From: Lagopus muta
Lineage: Eukaryota; Chordata; Aves; Galliformes; Phasianidae
Length of the DNA stretch: 64,000 nt
Assembly (NCBI RefSeq): GCF_023343835.1
Contig: NC_064442.1
Location: forward strand, 16,850,501-16,914,500
Direction: 5' to 3'
Shown here piece by piece: positions 25,301 to 40,300 of the stretch. Both the position numbers and the translations under genes were made by a program. Numbering within the stretch: the first letter of the stretch is position 1; the number at the start of each line of letters is the position of its first letter. The notes below the pieces were generated by a model. The model saw only the letters and a list, made by a program, of their open reading frames with translations, had not been told where the DNA came from and ran no database searches.

Positions 25301-28300
25301 TGCCTCAAGTTACTGTGTTACTTTTCTTCCATGTTACCCAGCTTAGGGTAAGATGAGATGTTACTGCACTGCCAAAGTCTGGATGTGAATGAGCTTTAAA
25401 AGCTTTGAACTTTTTTGTTCATTCATTGTTATTTTTTAATAACAGGAATCTTACCCCTCTTCATCACCAATATGGTTTGTAGAATCAGATGACCCAAACC
25501 TGACTTCAGTCTTGGAGCGTCTAGAAGATATTAAGAAGAGCAATACTCTGGTGAGTTCTGGTTGCTTTACATGTTTTTTTGGTTCAAGTTTTTTCACATT
25601 AATGGTTCAGTTTAAGAGTTTATTTTGGGGTCTTTGCAAGCATGAGTTTCCTCTTCTAGAAAAGTGCACGTAAAAAGCAATCCAAAAGATTTAAAACAAA
25701 AAGAGGAAGATGACTTAATGCTTTTCACTGTAGTCACGTCTCAGCCCCAAAAAGTTTCAGGCTTTCTGAGAATAAGTAGAGAAATGCATCAGAACTCAAT
25801 GAGGGAAAATAGCACTTTTAGTCTTTTCTTTGCATGGGAACTACATCAGCTATAGAAGCAAGAAGAGAGCTAAGGAAATGCTAAATACAGGTTTTTGGTC
25901 TGTGACCTCTGCCTAAGGAAACATAGGGCGGTTTAGTAGTGGAAAGCTCAGCCAAATCACCTTTCTTCAGAAACTCCTTTCTACAGAAGGGGATCAATGT
26001 GAAGCTGATGTGACTGTTAGCTTCAGACTAAAGCTTACCTGTATACAAGATTGCACGTGGAAAATGTTTGTCACAAATATGTGGGAGTTGCTGCCCTGAA
26101 TTGCATGCAGGCACAGACCACTGATGTTTGTTGTAACAAAGCAGCTGCCGATACCAGAATTGTACTTGCCCATTTAAAAAGTGGTGAGTTGATGTAGCAC
26201 CTGTGGATGGCCCAATGGCTTCTCAGGAATCAGCCCCACAGCGTGTAATATCAAAATGAAGACAAAATAGAGAAGGTTACTTTACAAAATCAGACTTTGG
26301 GGTCAAAAGGCTTGAGTTTGTGGGTACAGAGTGTTTTTTCTCCCTTCCAACTTTACCCTTTACACCCTCATCAAGGAAGTTTGAGCAGCTTGCACACGCC
26401 CTTCCTGTGCTAGGGTAGAAAGGATAAGGAACTGCCTGCAGAAATGAATGCCAAAGCTAATTTATATCAACTTAGTGTTTTGCTTTTTTTTTTTTCTTTT
26501 TAAAGCTATAAACCAGTTTTCACTTAACTTCAGCTAAAGGTGTGTTGTTTCATGTTGCTTCAAACTCATAATAAAGGTTACTGTTAAAACAGTTAAAATG
26601 CTGAATGAGAAATGGCATTAAGCTCTCCAGGAGCTCAGCAGAGCAAATGTGCTGAATGCATTTCATCAGATCTCTGAAGTCCTTTGGTATTATTCTGCCC
26701 TTTCTGTTTGCTTTACGACTTCTGATTATCAGCTGTTTGGGAAACTGAAAAGCATGCTCTTCAGATGGACATTAGACAGGCTGTGCATGTTGAAGCTTTT
26801 CACTTGACATGGTAAATTTTGATGTGGTAAAAACTCTCCTACAATACTTGCATGTTAGCCAAGCATGTTAAGTTAGCCAGGAAATGCATTTAAATTATTA
26901 ATACGAGACAGAAATCTGCTGCCCCTTTTGATATGTCTCTTTGTTTACCACTAACACATACAAAATCATGCTAGGCACTGCTTAGAGCATGGGGTTGACT
27001 CCCAGATGTGCCTTCTGGCCCAAATTGTCCTATAATTCTTTCATACATATGAACGAAGCATAAAGGATAACCATTAAGGTGATCCATGGCCGAAGGAGCA
27101 AGGGTGTGAAATGAATTCCTTTGAGGGGAAAAATGTAGCAGGAAGGAAGACTGGTATCAAGTATTTTGCTTTAGAAATTAACCTGCAGTTTTTCAGTTGC
27201 ATTGAGCTAACCCTGAATTGCAGACCTCTCCCAAGGAAGGGGATCCCTCCTCTCAGCTGCATGTTCCTGCCTCCCTGTTTATGATGAAATTTGTGCTTTT
27301 GTGCTGCAGTGCATTAGGAATTGGTCTGTCTGGAAGCTTGCAAGTTGCTGCAGTGCTGTGTGATTACTGTGTGCCAGTGTTTCTAGGTTTGCTTCTGGAG
27401 CTGCCTTGCTGTGCCCTGAAGAGGGATCCAGGATGTGGTGTGTGGGTTTAGCTGGATTTTGTTTTTAAAACATTGCTCTTTAAACTAGGAAAGTGGAATG
27501 CACCAGCATGTCCTGAGGAGTACAGCCCTTTGATTGTTCCCAAGTGATTTGTGGCTCTGAGATCTGTGCCTGCAATGAACTACACTGGCAGAGCAGATAA
27601 TTCTTTTGCTCACTGCTTTTTTTTTTTCAGCGTGATGCGAGAAGAAAGAGAGAAGCCATCTTTAACTTGCTGTGTCTTTGGTATCCCATTGTGGTGGCTT
27701 TTATTACGACAACTGCAGACAGAAAGAGGTGTCTTTATTCTAGTACTTGCAGACTTAAATGCTGTAGGTTGACTGAAAGTTAATACCAACTTGCAAAGAT
27801 ACTTCAAAATATGTTCTTCTGTGGCTTGGTTTAAATAGATGCTTTCATGTTTTCTTTTTTTTATAGCTTCTCCAGCAGCTGAAGCGATTAATATGTGACC
27901 TCTGCAGATTGTATAATCTTCCTCAGCATCCAGATGTTGAAATGTTAGATCAGCCGTTACCAGCTGGACAGGCAAGTTAAACCTGAGGACACCTTATGGA
28001 AATCAAAGAGTTGTTTTTTCAACTCTAAGAGAGATTACAGTGGAATGCTGAAAACTTCTGTATGAGCCAGAACTTAGATGTGATGCAATGTAGCAGGGTT
28101 GCCAACCACAAGACCAGGCTGCCCAGTGCCACATACAGCCTTGCCTTGAAGCCTCATACAACAAAACACTGTATGCTGCTTTATGAAGAGTATACATTTT
28201 ACAACGTGCACTTGAATTAATTTGCTACTGATGCTTTCCTGCCTTTTCAGCCTCTTGCAGAGATGTAGGATATCAGGACCGTGTGCTGCTTTGGGCAGAA

Positions 28301-31300
28301 AGTATCTGCTTGAGGTGTCTTGTTTACTTCTTGTGCACTTGACAAATTGAGAGTTGTGAAAGGCTGCTAAATGTTCTGGTTGACTAAAATGTTTTGTGCT
28401 GAAAACAGAACTGGTAGCTGACAGTGAGCATGTTGTTTTTGTATTTTTAATAAGATTTTTGTCTGCTTTTGCTTGTACGTGTTAAGATGACAATTTCTAA
28501 AGACTCTTTTAGTGTAACAGATGGTTTTCCTGTGGTGACCAAACTATAATAATGGCAAATAACTTGCTTGATTTTTGGTTTTCTGCCAAACAGTAATGCT
28601 ATAGTTCTTCTCTCTGGGCCACCCACATGGCTGTGCAACTCCAAGGTCTGTAACATTAGGAAGCAGCTTCATTGAAGAGTCTTGTTTATGCTCTGAAACT
28701 CTAAAATTAAATCATGAAAGAGTTTCACAGCTGGAAATTTTGGATAATTTTCAAGTTAAGTAAGAGGCTTTGATAAGTCAGACAGAAGATCCATCCAGTA
28801 CCTTGCATTGTGTACAGTAGGGGCATTCCTTACTTGTCAAAAAAAGGGTAAATAGAGGAGAAGGATATAATGCTTCCAACTATTTCTGCAGCTCAAACTT
28901 CCTGAGCTTGAAGTGGTATCCTGAAATGGAAAGCTCTGAAAAACCAACCCAGTGTACTGCTTCAGTATGTCATCAGATAATGTAATAACAGTTGGTGGGT
29001 GCAGCAGTAGTTCCAGGTAGTGTGGCCAAGGACCATGAATTTATAGAGCTCTAGCGTGTGTGTGCTTTCCAGTCAGAGCTGTGATCTCATTTTCATGGTT
29101 TAAGACATCATGAGTTATAACCCACTTGTTTATTGTATGTCACTGCTGTCTCAAAGCTAGGATGTCTTTACCTGGATTTTAAGTTTCCATTTAGAACTTA
29201 ATGTGAATTTGTGGCATTCTATTTATTTTTGTTTCATCCAAGTATTTCTTTGTTGTCATGTTCCACAAAAGCATCTTTGTGTATCCTTCCATTTAAACTT
29301 CAGTCTTCCATAGACCTTGATAAATGTAACTTTCATATTTACTGTTTGTTAGAAGACTTCCTGATTTTTTGAAAGAAAGGAATGTGTGCATTAAATGCAG
29401 TAACCTCCCTGTTACATTGCAGAATGGAACGACAGAAGAAGTTACGTCGGAGGAGGAGGAGGAGGAAGATATGGGTGAAGTATGTATGCATATGAGATTG
29501 TTATCCTAATCCAGTGGAATACTGGCATTGTGCTCTGCGGTGACTGGCTAATTATTAAGCCAAAACTGTGAAATATTGTCTCCCTAACTTCAACAGAAAA
29601 GATTATTAAAAAATTTAGGACTGTTTCAGAACTGAAATGTTGGATCATATGCTCAGGATACTTGGAGGTATGAAATTGTCTTGTCTTGCATTTCCCGAGC
29701 TGCTCCATCTAATCATCAGCCAGAATGTTCACTTTGAATAAAAAACAAGTTGTTTTCTGCTATTTAACTTTCTTGGAGGGCTGCTGTAGCCCTGCCAGGT
29801 GTGTTCATCTCCCTGTGCCAGAAGTGTAAAATAGCTAGGATTCTAAAATGGAAAACAGTCTGTTTTTGTAAGCATCTTGGAGATAGCTAAGTATGTATGC
29901 TTTTGGAATGGACTTAAGAATTCCTTAGCTTCCAGTTTTCTGCCTACATACCCACTTCAATAGGCTAATTTACTATTTCTATGGGGAATCTTCATTTCTC
30001 ATAGAGGTTTAATTGTGCTTGTTTTGATAATCACAGGCAGGTTGTGAATCTGGCTCTCATTTGTATTGTAAGGGTTCCTTATGCTTCCCTTGAATACTGT
30101 TGGCTGAATGAATTAGGTCAAAGCAAAACAGAAATGGCATCCAGCAATCACTGCAGTCACTGATATGTAGTGCTGTGCAGTGTGCTGACTGAACCCGTAA
30201 ATGCCCTTAAAGAGTTTCCTTGAGTGAAGAGCATAGCTGTTAACAAGGAATCTTTCTCTGCCCTGTAGGACATTGAAGATCTGGATCACTATGATATGAA
30301 GGAGGAGGAACCAGTTGATGGGAAGAAATCCGAGGATGAAGGCATTGAAAAAGAGAACCTTGCAATCTTAGAAAAAATCAGAAAAAATCAAAGGCAAGAT
30401 CACTTAAATGTGAGTTAATGAAGTATTTTTTTCCTTTCCGTCTTCCTGGCCTTAAAACAGAAATGATTTTCAGAAAATAAAGCCTGCTGCTACACACTTA
30501 AAGATAAATTAACATATAGACAACTTCTAGCACACATAGGACAAAAATCTGGACTCATCTTTTATCAAAATCTTTGGCGTATGAAGTTAGTTAAGAAACA
30601 GCATTCCACAAAGGTAGAAAAACTGCTTCAAAGCACTCTTGTCCAGTCTGTGAGAATGCTAGTGTAACTTCTGATGTCAAACTGCATTAGGGTGGCATTG
30701 GCCTGTTGGAGAAAGAAGCATCTTCTGTCTTTTCAGGAGTGTCAGCTATTATATATGAATCCATATTTCACACTTATTAACGGTATTTAATTGCACATCC
30801 AATTTCCAGAGGCATCTATTTGGCTGCCCTTATGTTTCTTGCTTGGTGCTTATTGTTATGAGCAGTAATTCTCCTTGCAGATGAGATCTTGAAAGTTTCT
30901 GGGAAAGTGCTGAAAGTTCTTTTGCCATAAATAAAGCAAGCTTTATCATGGCAGTGATCCTGAGGACATAAAACTGTGAACAGGGACTTGTGTGGATGTT
31001 AAGTTACTGTTGATAGGCTGAGAAACGCCATGTCGTTAACGCTGAGCTCAAGGGAAGCTTTTGGCTCAAAGATGCACATAAGAAGGAGTGATGTCATACA
31101 ACATTTGTTACTTAGGCTGGCTTCCAAAAAGTGAAAACTTGTGTTTCACAGAGGCTTATTATGTATAAAAGACATGAAACTCAATACTTCTGCTCATGAC
31201 CAATTTCAACTAAAGGTGAGGGTTCTGTAGGGTTTTTTTGAAGTCACCTTAATGAATATGCTTGTGGTGACCTCTGCTGCTTGAGCTCTTCCATATGTAT

Positions 31301-34300
31301 CTTTTTTAATGCTATTTGGCAAGTTAGGAGATGTGTAGATCTTGTCCAGGCACTGGATGTGCTGTTTCTCTTCAAGTAATAGTTGAGAATACGAGTAGCA
31401 GTCAGGTGTGAGCTGTAGGCCTGTACGTGTTTAGGGAAGGAATAGGATTTAGGATTGGTATGTAGGGAACACCTGATTATTTTTTTTCTCCTGAGTAACC
31501 AGCTTTGTCAGTTCTGCTTCTTAAACTTTGTTATTTTTCCAGTAAATTTTATCTAAAACTGTTCTCAAATTAAGTCTCAAGGGAATTACTGTTGTAAAGT
31601 TCTTTTCATTTGTAGCAGAAACTGTACACATTCTAAGTGTTCAGTGGCAGCTGAGCCAGTCTACTAGTTCTGTCTGAGTTAGCAGAATCTTGTCTGTTTT
31701 TTCCTGTGAACTACTGGCACTAAATAACTCCACATAGAATAGGGAAGACTTCTTCCTCTCTTACTGATGCTTTAACTTGGAGAAGAGATTCGGTTTGCAG
31801 CATTGCAGAGAAAATAAAACAGCAATATTCCTTTGGAGTTAGTCAAGTGCGGATCTTCTGTTCCTGTCCCACTGCTGAACTGGAAAAAAAAACCCAATCC
31901 AAACAGCATATAATTCTATGTTCTGCAGAACATTCAGTATTTAAGAGCTGCTTTGCATGACACCAAACTGATCTTGCCATACAGAAGGATTTTAAGACAC
32001 AACTAACCATAAGCAATATGGTCACATACTGTTTCTGTTTAAACTTAATATGTTTTATTAGACTTTGAGCAAATACCTTTTGAAATTGTCTATTTTTCTG
32101 TATTTATTACTTGGACGTATTTGTCTTTACAAATCAAGAAATGAGACCACTTGCAGCCTGAATGGCATTGTCTGCTTACATTGCCTAAATTTCAGTGAAA
32201 CTGAGAAAGATTTTTATAGTGTCTGCATTCTTCCTTGGTGTGGAAAGCCCCCTAAAGCTGCAGGTTTCCTTTTGTTGTCTCCTCTTTCCCATTTAGCAAC
32301 CATTGCCTTTTCATTTCCCCCCCCATCTAATAGAACTGAAATGAATGCCAGTGATTTCTTTTGTTTGACAACAGCAGATTCTACTTACATAATAGTTGAT
32401 TCTCGTGCCAACGCACTCTTGCTGATGGTGGTGCATAAATAAGGTCAGCTGAGAACAGGGAGCAGTGTATTAAACTGCTGCTGGGGAACCGTGATATTTT
32501 TGTGGGTCACCAGAAATAGCTGCTCTGGTTAAATTATTTCTCAATGGACTTCTGAAGCTTTACTCTTAGTGCTTAAGAGCTGACAAGTGTAGTTACACCG
32601 CTGACCCAGGAAAGAACTAACCCAGTAGCACTAAAATGTGCTTTTCGCGCTGCAGAAACATGGAACTTCTAATGGAACCCAATCTGTAAGGCAGCAGCAT
32701 CTTGCTTAGCATCCTAAGGTAAAGCAGTTTAAATCTGCATGGTTCTTCCATGAGTTTTCTTAAAGGGTTTTCTTAGCATGACTTTCTGCAACAGAAATAA
32801 ACTGCCTGAACATTGTCTGTTTTTCCACACTGACTACAGCTCTTTTGATATACTTCATTTCCTCAGTAGAGGGAAGTAAACCAAAACCCATCCCATTTAT
32901 GTGCTTTTTTTGGAAGAGGGAATGATTAAAGCTTAACGGACAGCTCTGACTAATGCCAAATGCAACCAGAAGGCTTGTAAATTTCTTTATATATTTTTTT
33001 GGCCCAAGTCCATAGGTTTTCCTCTCTCCTTGGCTGATGTGAAGGTTGCAGACAGTGACTGTACTAAAGATTCCCATAGGAAAGTAACACACGCAGTTCC
33101 AGTTCTGCATGTTCCTAGCAGGTTAAAAACAGGATTCTGTGGCTCACAGCTCAGTTTTAGAAGTTTTTAAGGTTTGTGGTTTTTATACAAGTTCAGAATG
33201 TTTATCTGCCTGTTTTATAAATGATTTTTTTCCCTTGGTAGTATCTATAATCCTATTCTTGTTTGTATCAGGAAGTAGCCCTAAATATATATAAGGTGAA
33301 GCAAGAATTAATCCTTCTCTGAACATTGTGATAGCTCTAAGAACAAACTACTTGGTTACTGGGAATGAAAAGAAATCCCTGAACTAGAGTCATTAACTCA
33401 CATCTGTAATGACTTGCTGCTGATTGCTTTTCAGAGGTCTCTCCCCATGCAGTGTACGCGTCCCTGCAAATACTGAGAGCACCAAATGATGGTGGAGGAA
33501 ACTCATCTTCTGCAGTGCTTTTGGAGTCACTTTAGACTTCATTTCATTATTTTGTGTGCATTTCCTTCTTTTGTTGCTGTTTTACTGAATAATTTTTGGT
33601 ACTGCAGCCGAGTTATTGGAAATGTTTTGGTGAGGCAGTTTACTGTACTGTAGTGAGGTGTGACGATGTCCCTCTGATCAGAGAGATGACAGGCAATCTG
33701 GTATCTGTATTTTAAAACTGCAGTGACTTCTGCCTGCTGCCTTGGATAACTCAAGAGATAACCTGTAGTTGTGTTGTGGAGGAGTGGGAAGGCCATAAAA
33801 GAATGTGCAAAGGAGGAAAGCTGAGGCTGCAGGAGCGATCATTAGAGACGTAGTGCAGCAGGCAGCTGAAGCTGTGGCATTTGCTGTGATCTCTGCACGG
33901 TTAGGTGAGCTCTGCTGGCTTCTGAGTGCTCAGTTCTGAATTTGCAGCTTTCCTGAAGTTGTTTATCTATTTTAGAATGATTTTTATTCATGAGTGCGTA
34001 TGTTGTCACTGAAATATCAGTGAAGGTTAGAAGTGCTTCTGTAAAACATAACGCCTGTGTTGGCTTGGGCCAAAGCTTTCCATCGCTGATAACAAAGGCT
34101 TTGTTTCAAAGCAGTGGCATTTAGCTGCCATCAGGTGTAACGCTGAATCTCCCTATGCTTCCTCTTCAGTGTCCTCCAAGAGCAGTTCAGAGGATGTAAA
34201 TTAAGCTCTTACGCTAAACTTCTTCAGTTAAGCTTGTTAGACTCCCTTCTCTTGGTCACGGATTGCTGATCTGTGGTCTACGGATTCCTGAGAGGATCCA

Positions 34301-37300
34301 GACTAACTTCAAAGTTGCTGTATAAGCAGTGGGCAGCACAGTGGGAAGCCACTCCTAGGAAAAGGGGTCACAATGGTTAGAGACAGTCTGCTGAGACTAC
34401 TTAACTTCTTTTTAAATACCACTTCTGTTTATCAGCAGTTACAATGGGAGTTCAGGAGTGCGTAGGTGTGCTATGTTTTGCTTTGTAAATCACTACAGCA
34501 CAGAAGATGCTTACAGGTTTCATGTGGTTACATGAACTGCCAACATTATATACAGAAATTCAGTAGCTTGATTTGATGGAAATAAAAATGCTGGGAGGAA
34601 ACTAGTATTCCAGAGGTTGTGTTTGACAATCTAAGTTGCTTTTACATTATTTGTATTTAGGGGCTGTTATTCTGTGAAGAGATTAAGCAAATTCTCTCTT
34701 TCAGAAAGTAATACAGCAGATGAGGCAAAGGTACTGCTCAGCTCTGCACTGAAAAAAGCCCAGATCTTGGCAGTCCTGTGTTGCGCTCCTTTGAACTCGA
34801 CGTGTTCATGACAGTACCATAACACGAGCGTGAAAGAGCACAGACATTTTATGTGAAGTGGTAGTTAATGCTGCATTGTATTAGCTCTTTAAATGTAATT
34901 CTTCCTTTTTCAGCAAATAAAGTGTATAAACAGTGTTAATTTGCTTTATAGGAGAGGCTCACTAATACATATGTGCAGACTGTAACCATATCCACTAAGG
35001 CTGCAGTTGCAAATAATAGACTGTATGTAAACATCCACTGTTTTATCATAGAACTGTATTCATTTCCAGTTAAAGAAGAGTAATCCCTTCCTTCTCTGTC
35101 TGATTCTACAGTGTATGCAGGGCCTTCAGCAAACTGAGCTTCTCTCGAGTCCTGTCTTCATGCAGATTTTGTGAAGTCAGTTGAAAGGAGTTGGCTTTAT
35201 TTGCATATTTAATTACAAAACACATTCTTTATGCTTACCCATTAAGGAAAAACTAGTGGAATTGAGGCAGTCTACATAATTAGAGTGTAACATGAAAATG
35301 AATAGGCTGAAAGAACAGTCTGCAGATTACAGTATGAACCTGATCATATTATCTGATGTTACTGAGCAGCAAAAACAAAGGAGTACGTGGAGGTCTTAGT
35401 ACCAATTAACTGGCTTTACTATTAGGAGTAATTGATGATTAATCCTTACTAAGAAATAATTTGATCCTACAAGCAAGGTATACATACAGCTGTTGATTCC
35501 GGGCAAACAGGGATGACATTTCTGATGTAAGGCCAATGGTTCTAGCAGGATCAGATTCTTCCACAAATAATTCTAACTTCCGTCCAAAAATAATTTGTCT
35601 GTGGATGTTCATTGTATCCAAAAGAAAATGCTAGGAGCTATTTATTTCTTTTAATGGACTCGGAGTAGGAAAACAGACTAGTCACTCAGGGCTTCACATA
35701 GAGACTGAACTGAACTTTATTCTGTTGTGGTTTTTTTTTCCTTAAACATGAAACAGTGCTGATGATCCATATGTGTTGGTCTGTCTTCCAGTGGAAGTGC
35801 CTGAAGTCCAGGCAGCAGCAGAGAATTGCATGGATCTCATGGAATAACGTTCCTTTGGAAAACTGACTTTTAGTGAAAGCCACTTTACAAGCAACTTTAA
35901 AACTCAATAGGGTTGGGTTTGATATCTTTTTTTATTATTATTTTTACCTTGTTTGGAGGTTTTTTCCATGTTTTAAATCTTGTAATGCTATTTTTTTCCT
36001 TGGCGTTTATGTCAGAAGTCTTGGATGCGGTCATTTAGGTGAAATGTAGAAGCAGAGTAATTGTGTAGCATGTAAGATTTAGTGTCAAGAGCTTTCCCAT
36101 TAGCTTTGGAATTGAAAGAGTAATGTAGGTATTTCTGATCACTGTGTTCTTCTAAATAAACACATGAATTTCTTGAGAGGAAAAAGTACAATCTCCCTTT
36201 AGAGCTGATGGAATTGAGACAGAATGGTTAATGCTGAGGTCACAGAAGTTCAGTGCTCAGCGTGCATGCAGAATGTATGCAATCCAGCAGTTGTTGATAT
36301 GAGAGGACGTGAGTTACCTGATAGCTGATGTTTGTTAATTTAGGAATTAATTAGGAATTACTGGCGCATTTTAGAGCCTGTTGTGTTTTGTATGCAGGTC
36401 ACTGAAAGGTGATTTTACTTTAGTGGCATATCTTCTGTTGCAAGACTGAGGAGAGAAGGTGTATGCTTAATTCTCAGTGGGATGTCAAGTAATTCTAAAC
36501 TGAGCTCTAAAAGAGCAGAGAGCATTTCTGCTCTGGTTGCATACATGTGACATGTCATGACAAAATATTTGGTATGTTAAAATTTGCTTTGCTTTTCCTC
36601 TGCACAGCTGTTGATGTCTTTTCTCTTTACTGCAATAATAATATTGTACGTTTTCTGAACTTCTCACACTTCTTACAAAAGCTGGTGTTCTGTAGCAGGT
36701 AATTCCCAACTCCTGTACCTTGTTCTCATGCCAAATGAAAGTAAAATTCTGAGAAAACAGTAAAACCTGGCATGCAGAAGCTTTAATTAGGATTAACTTT
36801 AGCCTTCCTTCAGTGTGTGTGAGATGAAGCCAGAAGTAAACTCTGTGTGTATTGTGGATCTGTCTTGGAAATCAAAATGCCAAGGAGGTTAAATTCTTTA
36901 TGGAAAAATATACCTGTCATTTTACCTTGATGAAAAGCTTTTACTATAGCACCTCTACCATGTAATGGTTTGTATATATATTAAAGTGCTGCTCTGAGGG
37001 GAGCGTCTTGTTTCTTTGCTGACTAGGGTATTCAGCTTCTAAAAATCAAGTACTAGTAAAGAAATCAATGTATTGTTACTAACACTGAAGTAAAGCGATG
37101 TCTTATGCCAATAAAGCTGTTTGTCAATATTGTTTTTTGCTCATATGAGTCTCTTGTTTGTTTCAGGGTGCAGTCTCTGGGTCAGTTCAGGCTTCAGATC
37201 GACTTATGAAGGAACTCAGGGATATATATAGATCACAGAGTTATAAAACAGGTAAAATACTTCAGATTCTTTGAACGATTTCTCCTAGCAAATACTTCCT

Positions 37301-40300
37301 ATTAATCTTTTTTGTTCCGTATTTGTATGTGTATATCTATAGATATTAAAAAAAAAAAAAAAAACATAGATACATTATATGTATTCTTACTGTATAAAAC
37401 AATGCATTTATGAAGTAAAAGTCAGGATGTATATCCTCTAATATGTTCTTTTTGTTATGCAAACCTTCACACCACAATTAACAACAGGACTGTAACTGTG
37501 GGAGTACTCTTAGGGTGAGATGGCTACAAGGAACATCTTAAGATGTCTACTGGGGGAGTTGGGGAATTTTCAGAACTACCTGAAATTCAGCTCTCCTGGT
37601 GTATAGGGCAAAAGCTGTGAGCATGTCCCAGTGGGTGACACTCACACAGTATGCTTTGAGGAGTAGCAATTTGTGTTCAGTACCAAAAGGCTTTGTTATT
37701 ACACAGTGTTCAATTTTAATTATGCTCCTGTTAGTTCTATTATTTTGTGATGGTGTTTATCTGATCCTGACCTCTATATGTTCTTTGAAGTAGGGATACA
37801 AATGAGGAGAAAATTTTGTCATTTTAAGTTTATTTGGATAAGAAGCATTGATTAGCCTTTAGGTAGGTGGTTGGCTGTTCTCTTTGCTCCACATACGGGC
37901 TTTGTCTAAATTAGCTCAGCAAAGAAAACTGCATATTGAATTATCTGCGTGTTGTTGTACAGTAAGCAGAACTTAGATGCATTTCAATCAAGTTGTGTTC
38001 CTGTAGGTCAGTTCAATAGCCAGCTCCATCACAGCAGCCAAGAATGAGAGGCATCTGGTGCAGAGCAGGATGAGAACAGGAGGAATGCTGGATTAGAAAG
38101 TCAGCCTGAACTTAAATCCTTTATCTTCTGTTTGTCTGATTTGCTTCCCTAACCATTAAAATGCCATCAAATGTGTACGTAGTTCTTTAATGTGTATATG
38201 TAAGGACAGATTTGAAGAGGTAGTAGGCCTCTGTTTTGATCAGTGATGTTCACTTCTTATATAAACAGCTTTAGGTGCTAGGGTACTGTAGCTGGTGGTA
38301 AAATGTCCGAGCTCTAAACACAGTAGTAACCTCCTGTTGATCTAATATAGCCTAATACTGTCAGGTTTGATCACAACAGCTTGCCAGTAAACCTAATCAC
38401 TGTCTATCCAGTAGAGAGTGGATTAAAAGGGTTAGGAAGAGCCTAGAAATGGTTCTTCACTAAATCATGGGGGATACTTTACTGCCTGTGTGTGGTCTTC
38501 AGAGGTTGCTTTTAGGGGCACAAGAAGGATGGTGTATAAGAAGTCTGACTGTGGAAAAACTGTATGGCCCTTAATAGCATAGATACTGCTGGAGGGGCAG
38601 CCAGGAGCCCCTGTAGTCACAGAATGGCTTCGTTTGGACAGGGCCTCTAAAGATGATCTGGTTCCAGCCCCTGTGCTGTGGACGGGGTTGCCTCCCACCA
38701 TATCAAGTTGCTCAGGGCCCCATCTAGCCTGGCTGTGAATGAGTGCAAGAAAAGAAAGTTGATGCACCGAATGATGAGTTCAGTAGCTCATTGGTTCATG
38801 ACTTAGGAATGTCTACAAAGATTGCAACTGAACACTGTGTGAATCTCTAGAAGCTGTAGAAGTCCAGTGGGAGAATTCCCAGGTTCAAGAAATTACCGAA
38901 GCTTTCTAAACTGACACATTACCAGTATAAGGGATCCTTCAAACACCCTGTATGGTGTTTTTGAATCAATACTTCAACTATTTCTTTAATTCTAATATTT
39001 CTTATTCTATTCTATAGGAGGTTGTGACATGATTTATGGCAACAGGCATTACTGCCCTCTCTGGCAGAAATCTGTGTATTTATAAGGAGCTAAATGACAT
39101 ACTCTTTTCTCTAACAGTGTAATTCCATACCACATCTCTAGCAGTCTGAACAGAACCAAGTAAGAGTATCTTGTAACTGCACTATGTCCCAGTCAAGGAG
39201 CTGTCTTGTTTGCCTGAAGTTGTGCAACTCCTCCTGCTCTTCAAATCTCCCTGTATAAATAAGTGCCTGATAAGAATATTTGTTTCCCTGAGCAAACTGG
39301 AAATAACTAACTGGAGGTTGATACTATAAAACTGATGGTGTTTCAAAGCACAATCACTGTCCTACTTAATCCATTTATTAATTTTTTCAGTAAATGATGC
39401 TATTTGTTTTAAAGCACACCTGGATTCCTTCCTTATGGCTTCTCTTAGTTGTGAGGCTCCTGTGAATTTCAGTGTCAGTTTCTTCTTTTGTGCATAACTC
39501 CTGATTTTATAGCCTTGTTCTGTGTTCTGTTGTGAGATAGCTGTCACCATCTTAGCAGGGCCATGATTAGATGATGTGATCTTGGTTCTGAGTACTTGTT
39601 TAAGTGGCCATTTTCCCCATAATTTAAACTGCTTTGCTACATGCATATAAAGGTTATCACTGTGAAGCTTACAGGTTCAGGGGACTGTTGTGAGGAAACA
39701 TCACACCATTTTCTTTTTTGTTTTTTGTTTTTTTTTTGCAATATAAGCCAGAAAATCAAAGATTGCTTTTAAGTTGCATGGAGTTACTTTACATGTCACT
39801 TTAGTGTCTCTGACATTATGTGCTTTCAGGATTGACAGTAGAGGAGAGGGGAAAAAAAAATAGAACTACAGACTTGCTGTCAACAAGAGACCTGCCTGGA
39901 AAGTCTAGTTGAAAACTACTCTTAAAGACAAATAGAAAACCCTGCTTTCATAAGCTAACACTAGCAAAACAAATAAATAAATCCAGCAAATTAAAACACT
40001 CAGCTGTATTTCAGACAGTGTCATTAATCTTTTGGATAACAGGAGTCATAAGTCCTCCAAACTAAGAATTCTCTTGTTTCTAAATGCAAAATTGGGGATT
40101 TGGTGAGTTCACAGAGAAAACTCTTAAAGGTATCAAGTAATTTTGGGAGGATGGGGGAGGGAGAAGGAAGCACACTTTGTTTATAATTAAGTGAAATAAT
40201 TTCTGTTGATGTCTTTAGTGGTTTTGTTGTTCATATAATTGCTTTTATCCAGAGATTGTGTGGGATTTATGTGGAGTTAGTCAGGTTGCTGTAAGCAAGA

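Larger units (their letters stand above)
12992..25445 (+). other. UBE2Q2: UBE2Q2 intron 1 (12.45 kb)
   Basis: Donor ACG|GTGCGG at 12,992 and acceptor ending AACAG at 25,445. The first 350 bp are still CpG island. It holds an AT-rich patch (16,355-16,441) and a G-run cluster (22,792-22,850). Open frames such as minus 21,439-21,918 (159 codons) and plus 21,305-21,667 are antisense or overlapping, without homology I recognise. No RNA gene or CR1 copy was recognised. Confidence 0.85.
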
